Below are positions 55,322 to 63,398 of a DNA stretch of 64,000 nucleotides, piece after piece. The stretch is from Phyllobacterium sp. 21LDTY02-6 (GTDB lineage: Bacteria > Pseudomonadota > Alphaproteobacteria > Rhizobiales > Rhizobiaceae). The position numbers and the translations under genes are program-made. The notes below the pieces were generated by a model. It worked only from the letters and a program-made list of their open reading frames with translations. It ran no database searches and was not told the DNA's origin. The DNA lies in assembly GCF_023554255.2 (NCBI RefSeq), contig NZ_JAMJWD020000004.1, forward strand, positions 186,001-250,000, written 5' to 3'. The stretch's first letter is position 1; each line of letters opens with the position of its first letter.

Positions 55322-56764
55322 TCAGCCGAGGCCGGCTTCCTGCAGCTGGCGATCGATGCTCTGCGCCAGCTGATCGAGCCCTTCGTCGATCGGAACCTCC
55401 TTGGCCACCATCTTCTGCAGCGTCGCCGCCCATTCGGTGGTGACGTCGAAGAACAGCGGCTGCGGCGTGAACTTGATGCTCGCGCCGGCGGCCGATGCGT
55501 CGAACATTTCCACATAGCCCGGATATTTGCTGTTCAGCTTCTCGCGGAACACCTCGTCCTTCCAGATCGCCTGGCGGACCGGATCGACGAAATCCATCTT
55601 GGTCGCGCCGAACAGGGCGTGCTCGGGACCCGAGGCCCACTGCATGAAATACCAGGCCGCATCCTTGTCCTTGGCGTAGTTCGACATGGCGAGCGACCAG
55701 ATCCAGATATTGGGCGTCGAGGCCTTGGCTTCCGGATTGGCGGTGAAGGCGGCATAGGAAAGCTTGCCGGCCATCTTGTTGTCGCCGCCATTCATGAAGT
55801 AGCCGAGGCAATCGGCATCGAAGATCATGGCCGAAGCGCCGGCACCGAGATCGGCGCCCACCTGGTACCAGGTATAGGTGGACCAGTCCTTCGGGCCGCT
55901 CTCCTGGATCATCTGCACCCATTTCGAGTGATAGGCCTTGGATTCCGGCGTGTTCATCGCAGCCGAAAGCTTGCCGTCGGCCGAGACGTTCAGGTCCTTC
56001 TGGTTGAAGTTGGCATAGCCCGACAGGAAGCCCGGATGGATCGTCGCCCAGGAGCGCGAGCCGCGGACGCCGATGCCGTAGATGCCGCCGACATCCTTCT
56101 GCAGCTTGGCCGAAACGGCGATCATGTCGTCGATGTTCTTCGGAACGCCGACGCCGGCCTTTTCGAACATTTCGCGGTTATAGGTGATGTTGTTCTGCTC
56201 GAACGCCCAGGGAATGCACCATTGCTTGGCATCTTCCGAGCCGAGCGCCCCGCCAGGCGTGCCGTTCCAGGCGCAGGAATTCTTCACGCCCGGCAGGAAA
56301 TCGTCCCAGGCATAGTTCGGATTGGTCTTCTCCGGATCGTTGATCCATTCCTTCAGATCGGTGATCCAGCCCGCCGGACCATAGGTCCATGTCATGTAGG
56401 CGCCGGTCATGAACACGTCATATTCGCTGGAACCTGAAGACAGCGCCGCCGTCACCTTGTCGAAATAAACGTCCTCGGGGAAGACGTCATAGGTGACTTC
56501 GATGCCGGTCAGGTCCTTGAAGTTCTGCAGGTTGGCGATCATGGCGTCGGCATAGGGATGCTTGTTCAGGAGCAGCTTGAGCGACTTGCCGGAATGTGCC
56601 TTCCAGTCGAAATCGGCTGCGAGCGCATTGGTCGACATCATGTTGAACAGCGTGCCGGCGGTCGCGGCGGTCATGCCGGCGGCGCCAAGCCCCTTCAGCA
56701 GGCCGCGCCTGTCGACCGATCCGCGCAAGAAGGCGCTGATGAGGTCTTTTTCTCTATCGTGCAT
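55322..56764 (-). CDS. Polyol ABC importer substrate-binding protein, Tat-type leader
   Basis: 480 residues from ATG 56762-56764, with AGGAGGAG 8 bases upstream. A twin-arginine leader is likely: Arg19-Arg20 in DRRGLLKGLGAAGM, then a hydrophobic stretch and ALAADF. The mature part is a CUT1/family 1 binding protein (SLKLLLNKHPYADAMIANLQNF, DVFMTGAYMTWTYGPAGW). Folding before export by Tat is unusual for this family. With two permeases and two ATPases the set resembles the five-gene MptABCDE multi-polyol transporter of Sinorhizobium. Confidence 0.88.
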   Translation of the reverse strand: MHDREKDLISAFLRGSVDRRGLLKGLGAAGMTAATAGTLFNMMSTNALAADFDWKAHSGKSLKLLLNKHPYADAMIANLQNFKDLTGIEVTYDVFPEDVYFDKVTAALSSGSSEYDVFMTGAYMTWTYGPAGWITDLKEWINDPEKTNPNYAWDDFLPGVKNSCAWNGTPGGALGSEDAKQWCIPWAFEQNNITYNREMFEKAGVGVPKNIDDMIAVSAKLQKDVGGIYGIGVRGSRSWATIHPGFLSGYANFNQKDLNVSADGKLSAAMNTPESKAYHSKWVQMIQESGPKDWSTYTWYQVGADLGAGASAMIFDADCLGYFMNGGDNKMAGKLSYAAFTANPEAKASTPNIWIWSLAMSNYAKDKDAAWYFMQWASGPEHALFGATKMDFVDPVRQAIWKDEVFREKLNSKYPGYVEMFDASAAGASIKFTPQPLFFDVTTEWAATLQKMVAKEVPIDEGLDQLAQSIDRQLQEAGLG

Positions 56765-56887
56765 TGGTTTTTCTCCTCCTTTTATGGGTATTGCCAACAG
56801 TTGAACTGAACCGGATACCCGCCGGCATCATCTTGCCGGTCGCCGCGGCGACTCCCTGCCCGCAGCGCCCGGTCAATTCTCATCGGA

Positions 56888-57856
56888 TCATGGGCCGTCC
56901 CTCACCAGCAGCCGCGCCGTCCGTTCATCGGTGATGAGGCCGCTCAGGTAGCGGCTCTCCAGAATGGCGTGGGTGGCATGCACCTTCACCTTGCCGCCGA
57001 CCACGGCGACGATGCGCCGGTTCTTCAGGGTCTCGCGGCCAAGCGTGAACGTGCGCTCGGAAAGCGTCGTCTCTATCGGCTCGCCCGCAGCGTTGAAGAA
57101 ATGGCCGAGCAGTTCGGCGACGCCGCCCGCGGCCTTGATGTCCTCGATCTCGCCCTTCTCGATCATGCCGGTCGATACCAGCGACGCTTCGAGTTCCACC
57201 GTGCCGATGCCGACGAAAAGCAGATTGGCGCTGCCGGCAAGGTCGAATATCTCGCGCACGCCGCGCTGGCTGAAAAGCACGTCGCGGTCCTCGACCGTAT
57301 TGGCGAAGAAGGGAACCGGCATGACATAGGCATCGGCGCCGACCCGCTCCGCCAGGCGGTGGATGACATCATGGGGACTTGCCGCGAATTTGCGCGTCAG
57401 CCCGCCGAGCAGCGAGACGAAACGCGCCCTGCCATTGGCGATGCGCGGCAGGTAATCGACGCAGGCTGCAAGCGTGCGCCCGTGGCCGACGCCGATCAGC
57501 ACCTCGCCCTCGCGCTCGATCTCGCGCTTCAGGAACTGCGCGCCGGCGATGCCCAGCGCCTTCAATGGCAGGTCGTCCGGATCGAAATCCGGCACCACTT
57601 CGCAATATTCGAGCCCGTAGCGCTGCGACAGGATCTGCTCGAGTTCGAGACATTCGGAAACTTCGCCGTCGATATAGACCTTGACCAGGCCTTCCTGGTT
57701 GGCCTTCGTGATCAGCCGATGCGCCTTGAGCGAGGTAAGGCCGAGCCGCTTGGCGACTTCGGATTGGGTCAGGCCTCCGGCGTAATGCAGCCAGGCAGCG
57801 CGCGCCGCCATGCTCGACTCTTCTTCCCGCAGAGAGCCTCCATTCGCCAAAGCCAT
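56888..57856 (-). CDS. eryD: Erythritol operon regulator EryD (SorC/DeoR family)
   Basis: 322 residues from ATG 57856 with AGGA 5 bases upstream. An HTH is at about residues 29-48 (LTQSEVAKRLGLTSLKAHRLI); the sugar-phosphate-binding domain has VLIGVGHGRTLAACVDYLP, FVSLLGGLTRKFAASPHDV and VGIGTVELEASLV. Long segments match Brucella EryD (RAAWLHYAGGLTQ, YVMPVPFFANT, GLITDERTA). EryD represses the ery genes; the inducer is erythritol or its phosphate. It is the promoter-proximal gene of the operon, which gives autoregulation. Confidence 0.93.
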   Translation of the reverse strand: MALANGGSLREEESSMAARAAWLHYAGGLTQSEVAKRLGLTSLKAHRLITKANQEGLVKVYIDGEVSECLELEQILSQRYGLEYCEVVPDFDPDDLPLKALGIAGAQFLKREIEREGEVLIGVGHGRTLAACVDYLPRIANGRARFVSLLGGLTRKFAASPHDVIHRLAERVGADAYVMPVPFFANTVEDRDVLFSQRGVREIFDLAGSANLLFVGIGTVELEASLVSTGMIEKGEIEDIKAAGGVAELLGHFFNAAGEPIETTLSERTFTLGRETLKNRRIVAVVGGKVKVHATHAILESRYLSGLITDERTARLLVRDGP

Positions 57857-57895
57857 AAATCCTACCCTGAGAGCACTGATATTTTTATCGGTTGT

Positions 57896-57929
57896 TGAAA
57901 ATAATTTCACCTACTGAAAAATTTGTCAA
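57896..57929 (-). promoter_or_regulatory. Promoter and candidate operator of the polyol operon
   Basis: On the minus strand, TTGACA (57924-57929) and AATTAT (57901-57906) are separated by 17 bases, a good vegetative promoter. A palindrome TGAAA-ATAA-TTTCA (57896-57909) covers the -10 element, so a bound regulator would block transcription. The eryD start is about 45 bases downstream. Binding by EryD is inferred. Confidence 0.7.
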
Positions 57930-57965
57930 GCACGCTCTCTCCGGGCCAGAAACGCACAAGCGGAA

Positions 57966-57996
57966 ATGCCCGGCGAAGATCTTCCCCGCCGGGCAT
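57966..57996 (-). terminator. Terminator after the old yellow enzyme gene
   Basis: A 10-bp perfect stem (ATGCCCGGCG / CGCCGGGCAT) with an 11-base loop, 20 bases beyond the stop of the enoate reductase gene. On the minus strand TTT follows. It lies between that gene and the eryD promoter, and may isolate the operon from upstream transcription. Confidence 0.75.
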
Positions 57997-58016
57997 CGAT
58001 ATTCGAGAGATGCCTG

Positions 58017-59078
58017 TCAGGCGCTCAACGCGGGATAATCGGTGTAGCCCTGGGCGCTGCCGCCGAAATAGGTGTTCTGGTCGGCCGTATTGAGCGCCGC
58101 ATTGGCCCTGATGCGGGTGACGAAATCCGGATTGGCCAGCACCATCTGGCCATAGGCCTCGAGATCGGCCAATCCCGCGGCGATATCGGCGCCGATCTCG
58201 TCGCGCGGGCGGCCCGGACGGTTGAGGATCAGCGACTGGTGCCAGAGCTTGCGGATGTCGGCCAGCAGCGCCTCATCGCCCTGGTGCATGATGTGCACAT
58301 AGGCGAGACCGAGCTTGTCGAGTTCGGCGATCAGATGGCGGTAGAGGTCCGGCCCCTCCGGCCCCTCGTCGATCCCCCACATGTTCAGGCCGGGGGAAAG
58401 GCGGATCGCGGTGCGGTCGGCGCCGATCTCCCCGGCAATGGCCGCCGCGACCTCGATGGCAAAGCGGGCACGGTTCTCGATCGAGCCACCATATTCGTCC
58501 GTGCGCCTATTGGCGCTCGGCGCGATGAACTGGTGGACGAGATAGGTATTCGCGCCATGAATCTCGACGCCGTCGGCGCCGGCCTCGATCGCCGAGCGGG
58601 CGGCATGGCGGAAATCCTCGACGGTCCGGCGCACTTCCTCCGTGCCGAGCGCCCGCGGCACCGGTATGTCCTGCATCCCCGTCGGCGTGAACATGCCGGA
58701 GCCCGGCGCAATCGCCGAGGGTGCGACCGCCTGGCGATGATGCGGCGTGTTGTCGGGATGCGACATGCGCCCCGCGTGCATCAGCTGGATGAAGATATGG
58801 CCGCCCTTGCCGTGCACGGCCGAGATTATCCTGCGCCAGCCGGCGATATGGGCGGGCGTATGGATGCCCGGCGTCGTCATGTACCCCTGGCCGTCATCGG
58901 AGGGTTGCGTGCCTTCGGTGACGATCAGGCCGAGCGCGGCGCGCTGGGCGTAATATTCGGCGGCGAGTTCGCCGGGCGTACCGTCGAAGCCGGCGCGGCT
59001 GCGCGTCATGGGCGCCATGACGAGGCGGTTGGGAAGCGTGTAGCGGCCGACTTTGGCCGGCGTGAACAATTGGCTCAT
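58017..59078 (-). CDS. Alkene reductase, old yellow enzyme family (NemA-like)
   Basis: 353 residues from ATG 59076-59078, with GGAG 7 bases upstream. The FMN barrel pattern is clear: MAPMTRSRA near residue 25, QLMHAGRMSHPD (about 90), GADGVEIHGANTYLVHQF with the substrate-binding His/Asn pair, and YGGSIENRARF. It reduces activated C=C bonds of enones, nitro compounds or maleimides with NAD(P)H. A divergent LysR regulator lies 99 bases away and is likely its activator. Confidence 0.93.
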   Translation of the reverse strand: MSQLFTPAKVGRYTLPNRLVMAPMTRSRAGFDGTPGELAAEYYAQRAALGLIVTEGTQPSDDGQGYMTTPGIHTPAHIAGWRRIISAVHGKGGHIFIQLMHAGRMSHPDNTPHHRQAVAPSAIAPGSGMFTPTGMQDIPVPRALGTEEVRRTVEDFRHAARSAIEAGADGVEIHGANTYLVHQFIAPSANRRTDEYGGSIENRARFAIEVAAAIAGEIGADRTAIRLSPGLNMWGIDEGPEGPDLYRHLIAELDKLGLAYVHIMHQGDEALLADIRKLWHQSLILNRPGRPRDEIGADIAAGLADLEAYGQMVLANPDFVTRIRANAALNTADQNTYFGGSAQGYTDYPALSA

Positions 59079-59177
59079 CCTGGTTCTCCATCTGTTGGGA
59101 ACGCCTTTGTCCACTATTCCTCATGTGGGATAAATCCGGTACAATCGAAATCAGTTTTCCATATATGGAGCAATAAC

Positions 59178-60053
59178 GTGAGCCATCTGAACGACATGGC
59201 GCTATTCGTCGAGGTGGCGAGGGTAAGGAGCTTCCGCAAGGCGGCGGAGGCGCTCGGCATGCCCAATTCCACCCTGTCGCGCCGCATCAGCGAATTGGAG
59301 AAGGCCATCGGCCTGAGGCTGCTGCACCGGACGACCCGCAAGATCGAGCTGACCGAGGCCGGCCAGATCTATTACGAGCGGAGCAAGCGTATCGTCGACG
59401 AGGCGCGGCTGGCGCATGAGCAGCTCGGCGCCATGCTCGAACAGCCGAGCGGCGTGATCCGCGTGTCGCTGCCGGTCGATCTCGCCACGCTCTACCTGAC
59501 GCCGATCATTGCCGATTTCGCCCGGCTCTATCCGGGCATCACATTCGAATTCGACCTGACGCCGCGCCGCGTCGATCTGGTGACGGAGCCGTTCGACGTG
59601 GCGATCCGCATCGGCAAGCTGGAGGATTCCGGCCTGATCGCCCGGCTGATCGGACGGCATTCGCTCTACCTCTACGCCTCCCCCGGCTATATCGAGGCAT
59701 CGGGCGCGCCGACGGAACCGGCCGATCTCCGCGAGCGCGAATGTATCTGCATGCGGCGCAACCTGCGCTGGACCCTGCACCGGGGTACAGAGACCGTCGA
59801 AATCGACGTGAGCGGCCGCTTCACGCTCAACAGCGTCGGGATGATCGGCGCGCTTGCGGTCAACCATCAGGGGATCGCCCTGCTGCCCGAGAAGATCGTC
59901 GCCCAGGACCTCGCAGCCGGGCGGCTCCGGCGCATCCTGCCCGATTGGCAGGGACCGGCGGTCAGCATCTATGCCGTCACCGAAACGCGGCTCATCCCGG
60001 CGAAGACCCAACGCTTCATCGAATTCCTGTCGACGAAGCTGATGGAAGCCTGA
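59178..60053 (+). CDS. LysR-family regulator next to alkene reductase
   Basis: 291 residues from GTG 59178, with GGAG 7 bases upstream. The HTH is at about residues 18-38 (SFRKAAEALGMPNSTLSRRIS). The LysR effector domain follows (GVIRVSLPVDLATLYLTPIIADFA, FDVAIRIGKLEDSGLIAR). The frame stays open far upstream, but that part is antisense to the enoate reductase gene and not coding. It is divergent from that gene, as is typical for LysR/OYE pairs responding to electrophiles. Confidence 0.92.
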   Translation: MSHLNDMALFVEVARVRSFRKAAEALGMPNSTLSRRISELEKAIGLRLLHRTTRKIELTEAGQIYYERSKRIVDEARLAHEQLGAMLEQPSGVIRVSLPVDLATLYLTPIIADFARLYPGITFEFDLTPRRVDLVTEPFDVAIRIGKLEDSGLIARLIGRHSLYLYASPGYIEASGAPTEPADLRERECICMRRNLRWTLHRGTETVEIDVSGRFTLNSVGMIGALAVNHQGIALLPEKIVAQDLAAGRLRRILPDWQGPAVSIYAVTETRLIPAKTQRFIEFLSTKLMEA

Positions 60054-60211
60054 GCGCGCGCTTTCGGCTCGAAATGGTCTCCACGCACCGCCCGGCGACA
60101 GGAATTGCCCGAACTTATGGCCCGCCGGATTTGCTCCCGGAGCCTTTCCACGATAGACGCGCATCTGACATCACGACCGATGAACGAATATTTGCGAAAA
60201 GGAACAGCAGG

Positions 60212-60517
60212 ATGACCGCCCCGAGCGACGACGATTATGTCTATGACGAAGCAACCGGCGAATGGCGCCCGGCGTCGGAAATCGCCGCCGAGCAAGCCAA
60301 GGCCGCCGAGGTGCGCGATGCTTCCGGCAATGTTCTGGCGGATGGCGATTCCGTCGTCCTGATCAAGGACCTGAAAGTCAAGGGCGCAGGCCAGACCCTC
60401 AAGCAGGGCACGGTCATCCGCTCGATCCGCCTTACCGGCAACCCCGAAGAGGTCGACTGCCGGCACGATGCCATCAAGGGCCTGGTGCTGCGCACCGAAT
60501 TCCTCCGCAAGCGTTGA
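60212..60517 (+). CDS. PhnA-domain protein without the N-terminal zinc ribbon
   Basis: 101 residues from ATG 60212 with AAGGA 9 bases upstream. The C-terminal PhnA/YjdM domain is clear: RDASGNVLADGDSVVLIKDLKVKGAGQTLKQGTVIRSIRL, then VDCRHDAIKGLVLRTEFLRK. In E. coli the N-terminus is a four-cysteine zinc ribbon. Here it is YVYDEATGEWRPASE with no cysteine. The family name is historical; it is not a phosphonoacetate hydrolase, and the function is unknown. Related forms occur in this order. Confidence 0.85.
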   Translation: MTAPSDDDYVYDEATGEWRPASEIAAEQAKAAEVRDASGNVLADGDSVVLIKDLKVKGAGQTLKQGTVIRSIRLTGNPEEVDCRHDAIKGLVLRTEFLRKR

Positions 60518-60525
60518 GCGGGACG

Positions 60526-61086
60526 CTACTGGTCTCGCCGCTGGTCGACGATCAGCCGGGCGATTTCATCCGGGTCGGCATGCGCCTGAACTGCTCGCTG
60601 CTGCAGTTCGGGTGCATAGCGCTCGATGAGCGACAGCCATAACCGGCCGAGTTCCGGCCCAAGCAGGCGGTTCAGCTGGGAGCGCGTATAGAAGTGCGCT
60701 CCTATCAACAACAGAAGCAGGACGCCGCTCCCGCCGCCTGCAACATAGATGAACCGCATGAAATCCGACATCAGCCAGGACATCAATTCGGTGATCCGTG
60801 CTTCGAACGAAGGTATTTTCGACAATACAAAAAGCGCGAGCGCCGGGACGATGATGACGGTCGCGAGCCCGACCATGCTCTTCCTGACGAGGGAATAGGC
60901 TTTGAAACAACGCTCAAAACCGCCCGTGCCCGCGACCCGCTCAAGAGCGATCGTCTGTTTGTAAAAGTCGTCCGACTTTTCGACCGGTATCCGTTTCCAG
61001 TCGATCAATCCATGCAGACCCTCAAGCTGACGGCCGGCAAACTGCGACAACAGCATTGCCGCGCCGAAATTCGAAAGAAAGTTCAC
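60526..61086 (-). CDS. Membrane protein of unknown function
   Basis: 186 residues. Two membrane segments can be seen (VGLATVIIVPALALFVLSKI, about residues 72-91; MRFIYVAGGGSGVLLLLLIGAHFY, about 109-132), with soluble ends and a charged tail. I do not recognise a family. It lies 16 bases beyond the DUF3829 lipoprotein gene, on the same strand, so the two may act together at the envelope. Confidence 0.6.
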   Translation of the reverse strand: MNFLSNFGAAMLLSQFAGRQLEGLHGLIDWKRIPVEKSDDFYKQTIALERVAGTGGFERCFKAYSLVRKSMVGLATVIIVPALALFVLSKIPSFEARITELMSWLMSDFMRFIYVAGGGSGVLLLLLIGAHFYTRSQLNRLLGPELGRLWLSLIERYAPELQQRAVQAHADPDEIARLIVDQRRDQ

Positions 61087-61102
61087 TTCAGCGCTCCATG
61101 GC

Positions 61103-62053
61103 TCAGCATCGATTACGATTGAAATCGTTGATCATGTTGTTGAATTCCTGGTCAAAGCTGCGTGCGTCCGTCGCGACCGGATCGGTGACGCTGAATTCCT
61201 GTGGCTTGTACTGGCCCTTTGCCGCGTGCTGGATGGCATTCCGGCCCCGGGCAAGGACGCTGTTCACTGAAAGCATCATGCTCGTACAGCCTTCAGGCCG
61301 GCTTTCGCGGACTTTCTTGTCCCATCCTTCGGCCATTTCGTTGACCTTGTTAAGACTGTCGGCAAAGGCCTGTGCCGCCTGCTTTTCGCCGGCCTTCTGG
61401 AAGAAATCATCGGCGAGGCCCGCGGCCTGCTTTGCATAAAGGATCATGCCGGCGCGAAAATATTCGGCGCTATCCTTGGGTGCCTGTTCGAACGCGGTCC
61501 GCGTATTGACCTCGTCGCGCTGGCGGATGCCGTTGTAGAACTCCACTTCCAGTTCTGCGACTTTCTTCATCGCAGCAACATATTGCGGGTCCTTTTCCCT
61601 GGCTTTCTTGCCCTCGTCGGCAAGATGGCCATTTGACTGTGCGTAATTGCTAAGCTCCGTATTCAGGGGCTCGACCTCTTTGAGTGCCGCCGTGAGAGCT
61701 TTTGCAGCCTTGTCGATTTCCGGAAGTTCCGTTGGCATCGCCAATGCCGTATCGAGCGTTTCGCGCATGCGCTTTATGTTATAGGGGTTCTCGACTGAAT
61801 AATGCTTCAGCTCCTGCCCCTTCTGCAGTGCCTCCTGATAATATTTCAGATGATCGGCGAGGCCGGCTCCAAAAGAAGAGCTGCCGTTTGCAGCGTCAAT
61901 ATAGGTGTTGTACTTTGCGATCTGCTGCTGTTCGGCTGAAAGCTGTTCAGCCGGCGCGGCCGATTCGGCCTTCTTCTGGTCGTTGCAGCCTGCCAGACAG
62001 ATTCCGCCGACAAGCAGCAGTCCGGCCAAAAGCGACTTCATATTGAGCATCAT
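61103..62053 (-). CDS. DUF3829 (YiiG-family) lipoprotein
   Basis: 316 residues. The lipobox LAGC is at about residues 21-24 after a hydrophobic leader (MKSLLAGLLLVGGICLAGC), so the mature protein is a lipid-anchored periplasmic or outer-membrane protein. The rest is mainly helical, with conserved segments IAKYNTYIDAANG and SPKDSAEYFRAGMILYA, typical of DUF3829. The function is unknown. The gene downstream encodes a small membrane protein, and an operon is likely. Confidence 0.82.
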   Translation of the reverse strand: MMLNMKSLLAGLLLVGGICLAGCNDQKKAESAAPAEQLSAEQQQIAKYNTYIDAANGSSSFGAGLADHLKYYQEALQKGQELKHYSVENPYNIKRMRETLDTALAMPTELPEIDKAAKALTAALKEVEPLNTELSNYAQSNGHLADEGKKAREKDPQYVAAMKKVAELEVEFYNGIRQRDEVNTRTAFEQAPKDSAEYFRAGMILYAKQAAGLADDFFQKAGEKQAAQAFADSLNKVNEMAEGWDKKVRESRPEGCTSMMLSVNSVLARGRNAIQHAAKGQYKPQEFSVTDPVATDARSFDQEFNNMINDFNRNRC

Positions 62054-62361
62054 GATAATTCAGCGCCCACGGCAAAGCGTGCGCGTGTCCTTTTCGTTTG
62101 TTTTCAGGGTGGAATTAGCTCGACTGGTTCAGCCGGGCGGTGTCATCAGCATGGGCCGGAGCGGCCGTGATGAATATGAGGCTGCTGATGCAAATTGAAT
62201 TGAGGAAGGTATGGCGCAGTTCGGGATGGCAGGTCATGTCTCGTCTCGGTCCATCAATCCCTACCTCCCTCAGGATTGATTTGATTTATGGCGCGTTAAA
62301 ACACGATCGGACATTAATTTCCACGAAAGATTGCACTAGAAACTGATTTTCAACCTATTGC
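62054..62361. other. 308-base intergenic region, nothing recognised
   Basis: The region between two minus-strand genes holds no supported gene. It is A/T-richer near 62280-62350, consistent with promoter DNA for the lipoprotein gene. No strong palindrome or RNA was seen; the region carries the 3' side of the LysR gene. Confidence 0.5.
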
Positions 62362-63282
62362 TCAGCCGATCTGCAGCTCGGCAGCAAGCAATTCCAGCAT
62401 GGCGTCCACCTTGGGCAGCAATTGTCGCCCTATCGGCCAAACCAGATTTAGCGGCAGGCCTTCGGTCGCAAGTTCCGGCAAAACCTGTACCAGCTCGCCG
62501 CGTGCGATCTCATCGCAGACCAACCATGTCGCCAGTTGCGCGATGCCGTATCCGGCCTTGACCGCCGCGACCTGAGCTTCACCATTGCCGACGGTGATGC
62601 GGCCTTCCATTGTGCGCCGCTCGATCATGCCGGGTCCATGGGTGATCAACCAGGGGCTGGTCGTGCCATCGGCCCTGCCATAGAGCACGGCATCGTACTG
62701 GCCCAGTTCGTCCGGCGATGCCGGCACCCCCCGCTTGGCCCCCAGTCTGGCCAGGTAATCCGGGGAGGCGCAGAAGATCAGGCGTTCGCTGCCGAGATAG
62801 CGATGGCCCACGGAGCCGGTCCAATGCTCCGGTCCGCCGATGCGAACCGCGATGTCGATGCCCTCGTCGAGCAGGTCGACGAAGCGATCCGTGAAGGAAA
62901 CATGTGGCCGCAAGTGCGGATGCTGCTGCCCGAATCGCAGCATCAACGGCCAGACGCGCATTCGGCCGAATGTCGCCGGCGCATCCATCCGCAGGCGGCC
63001 TATCGGCTCGCTGCGCTGCGCCGCGAGTACCGCTTCGGCCTCTTCCAGTTCCGCCAGCACACGCACGCAAATGCGGTAGAACGCCACTCCCGCATCCGTC
63101 AGGGCAAGGCGCCGCGTCGTGCGCTCGAAGAGCCGGGTGCGGAGCCGGTCCTCAAGGCGCGCCACACTCTTGCCGACCGCGGAACTGGTCAGGTTCAGCC
63201 GCTCCGCCGCCGCGGTGAAGCTGCCCGCATCAGCCGTCGCCACAAAATTTTCGATACCCTTCAGTCGTTCCGATGGAAACAT
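62362..63282 (-). CDS. LysR-family regulator, divergent from an MFS gene
   Basis: 306 residues. The HTH is at about residues 18-38 (AGSFTAAAERLNLTSSAVGKSVARLED), and the effector domain starts near residue 90 (IGRLRMDAPATFGRMRVWPLMLRFG). The latter resembles CrgA/YafC-type LysR subgroups. It is divergent from the MFS transporter gene over 116 bases, so is its likely regulator. The ligand is unknown. Confidence 0.92.
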   Translation of the reverse strand: MFPSERLKGIENFVATADAGSFTAAAERLNLTSSAVGKSVARLEDRLRTRLFERTTRRLALTDAGVAFYRICVRVLAELEEAEAVLAAQRSEPIGRLRMDAPATFGRMRVWPLMLRFGQQHPHLRPHVSFTDRFVDLLDEGIDIAVRIGGPEHWTGSVGHRYLGSERLIFCASPDYLARLGAKRGVPASPDELGQYDAVLYGRADGTTSPWLITHGPGMIERRTMEGRITVGNGEAQVAAVKAGYGIAQLATWLVCDEIARGELVQVLPELATEGLPLNLVWPIGRQLLPKVDAMLELLAAELQIG

Positions 63283-63398
63283 GCTTCCTCACCTATTGCG
63301 GATTTCAATTCTGTAATTGAACGAAAACATATCCGAGATAAGAATTTATATCTTCAATAGACTGAAGGCAATCGTGAAATCCCACAGGAGCCTCATCA

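Noticed and set aside
57966-60053. 695-codon frame ending in the LysR protein
   Set aside because: Only the part after the GTG at 59178 is a LysR protein; the upstream 404 codons are antisense to the old yellow enzyme gene.
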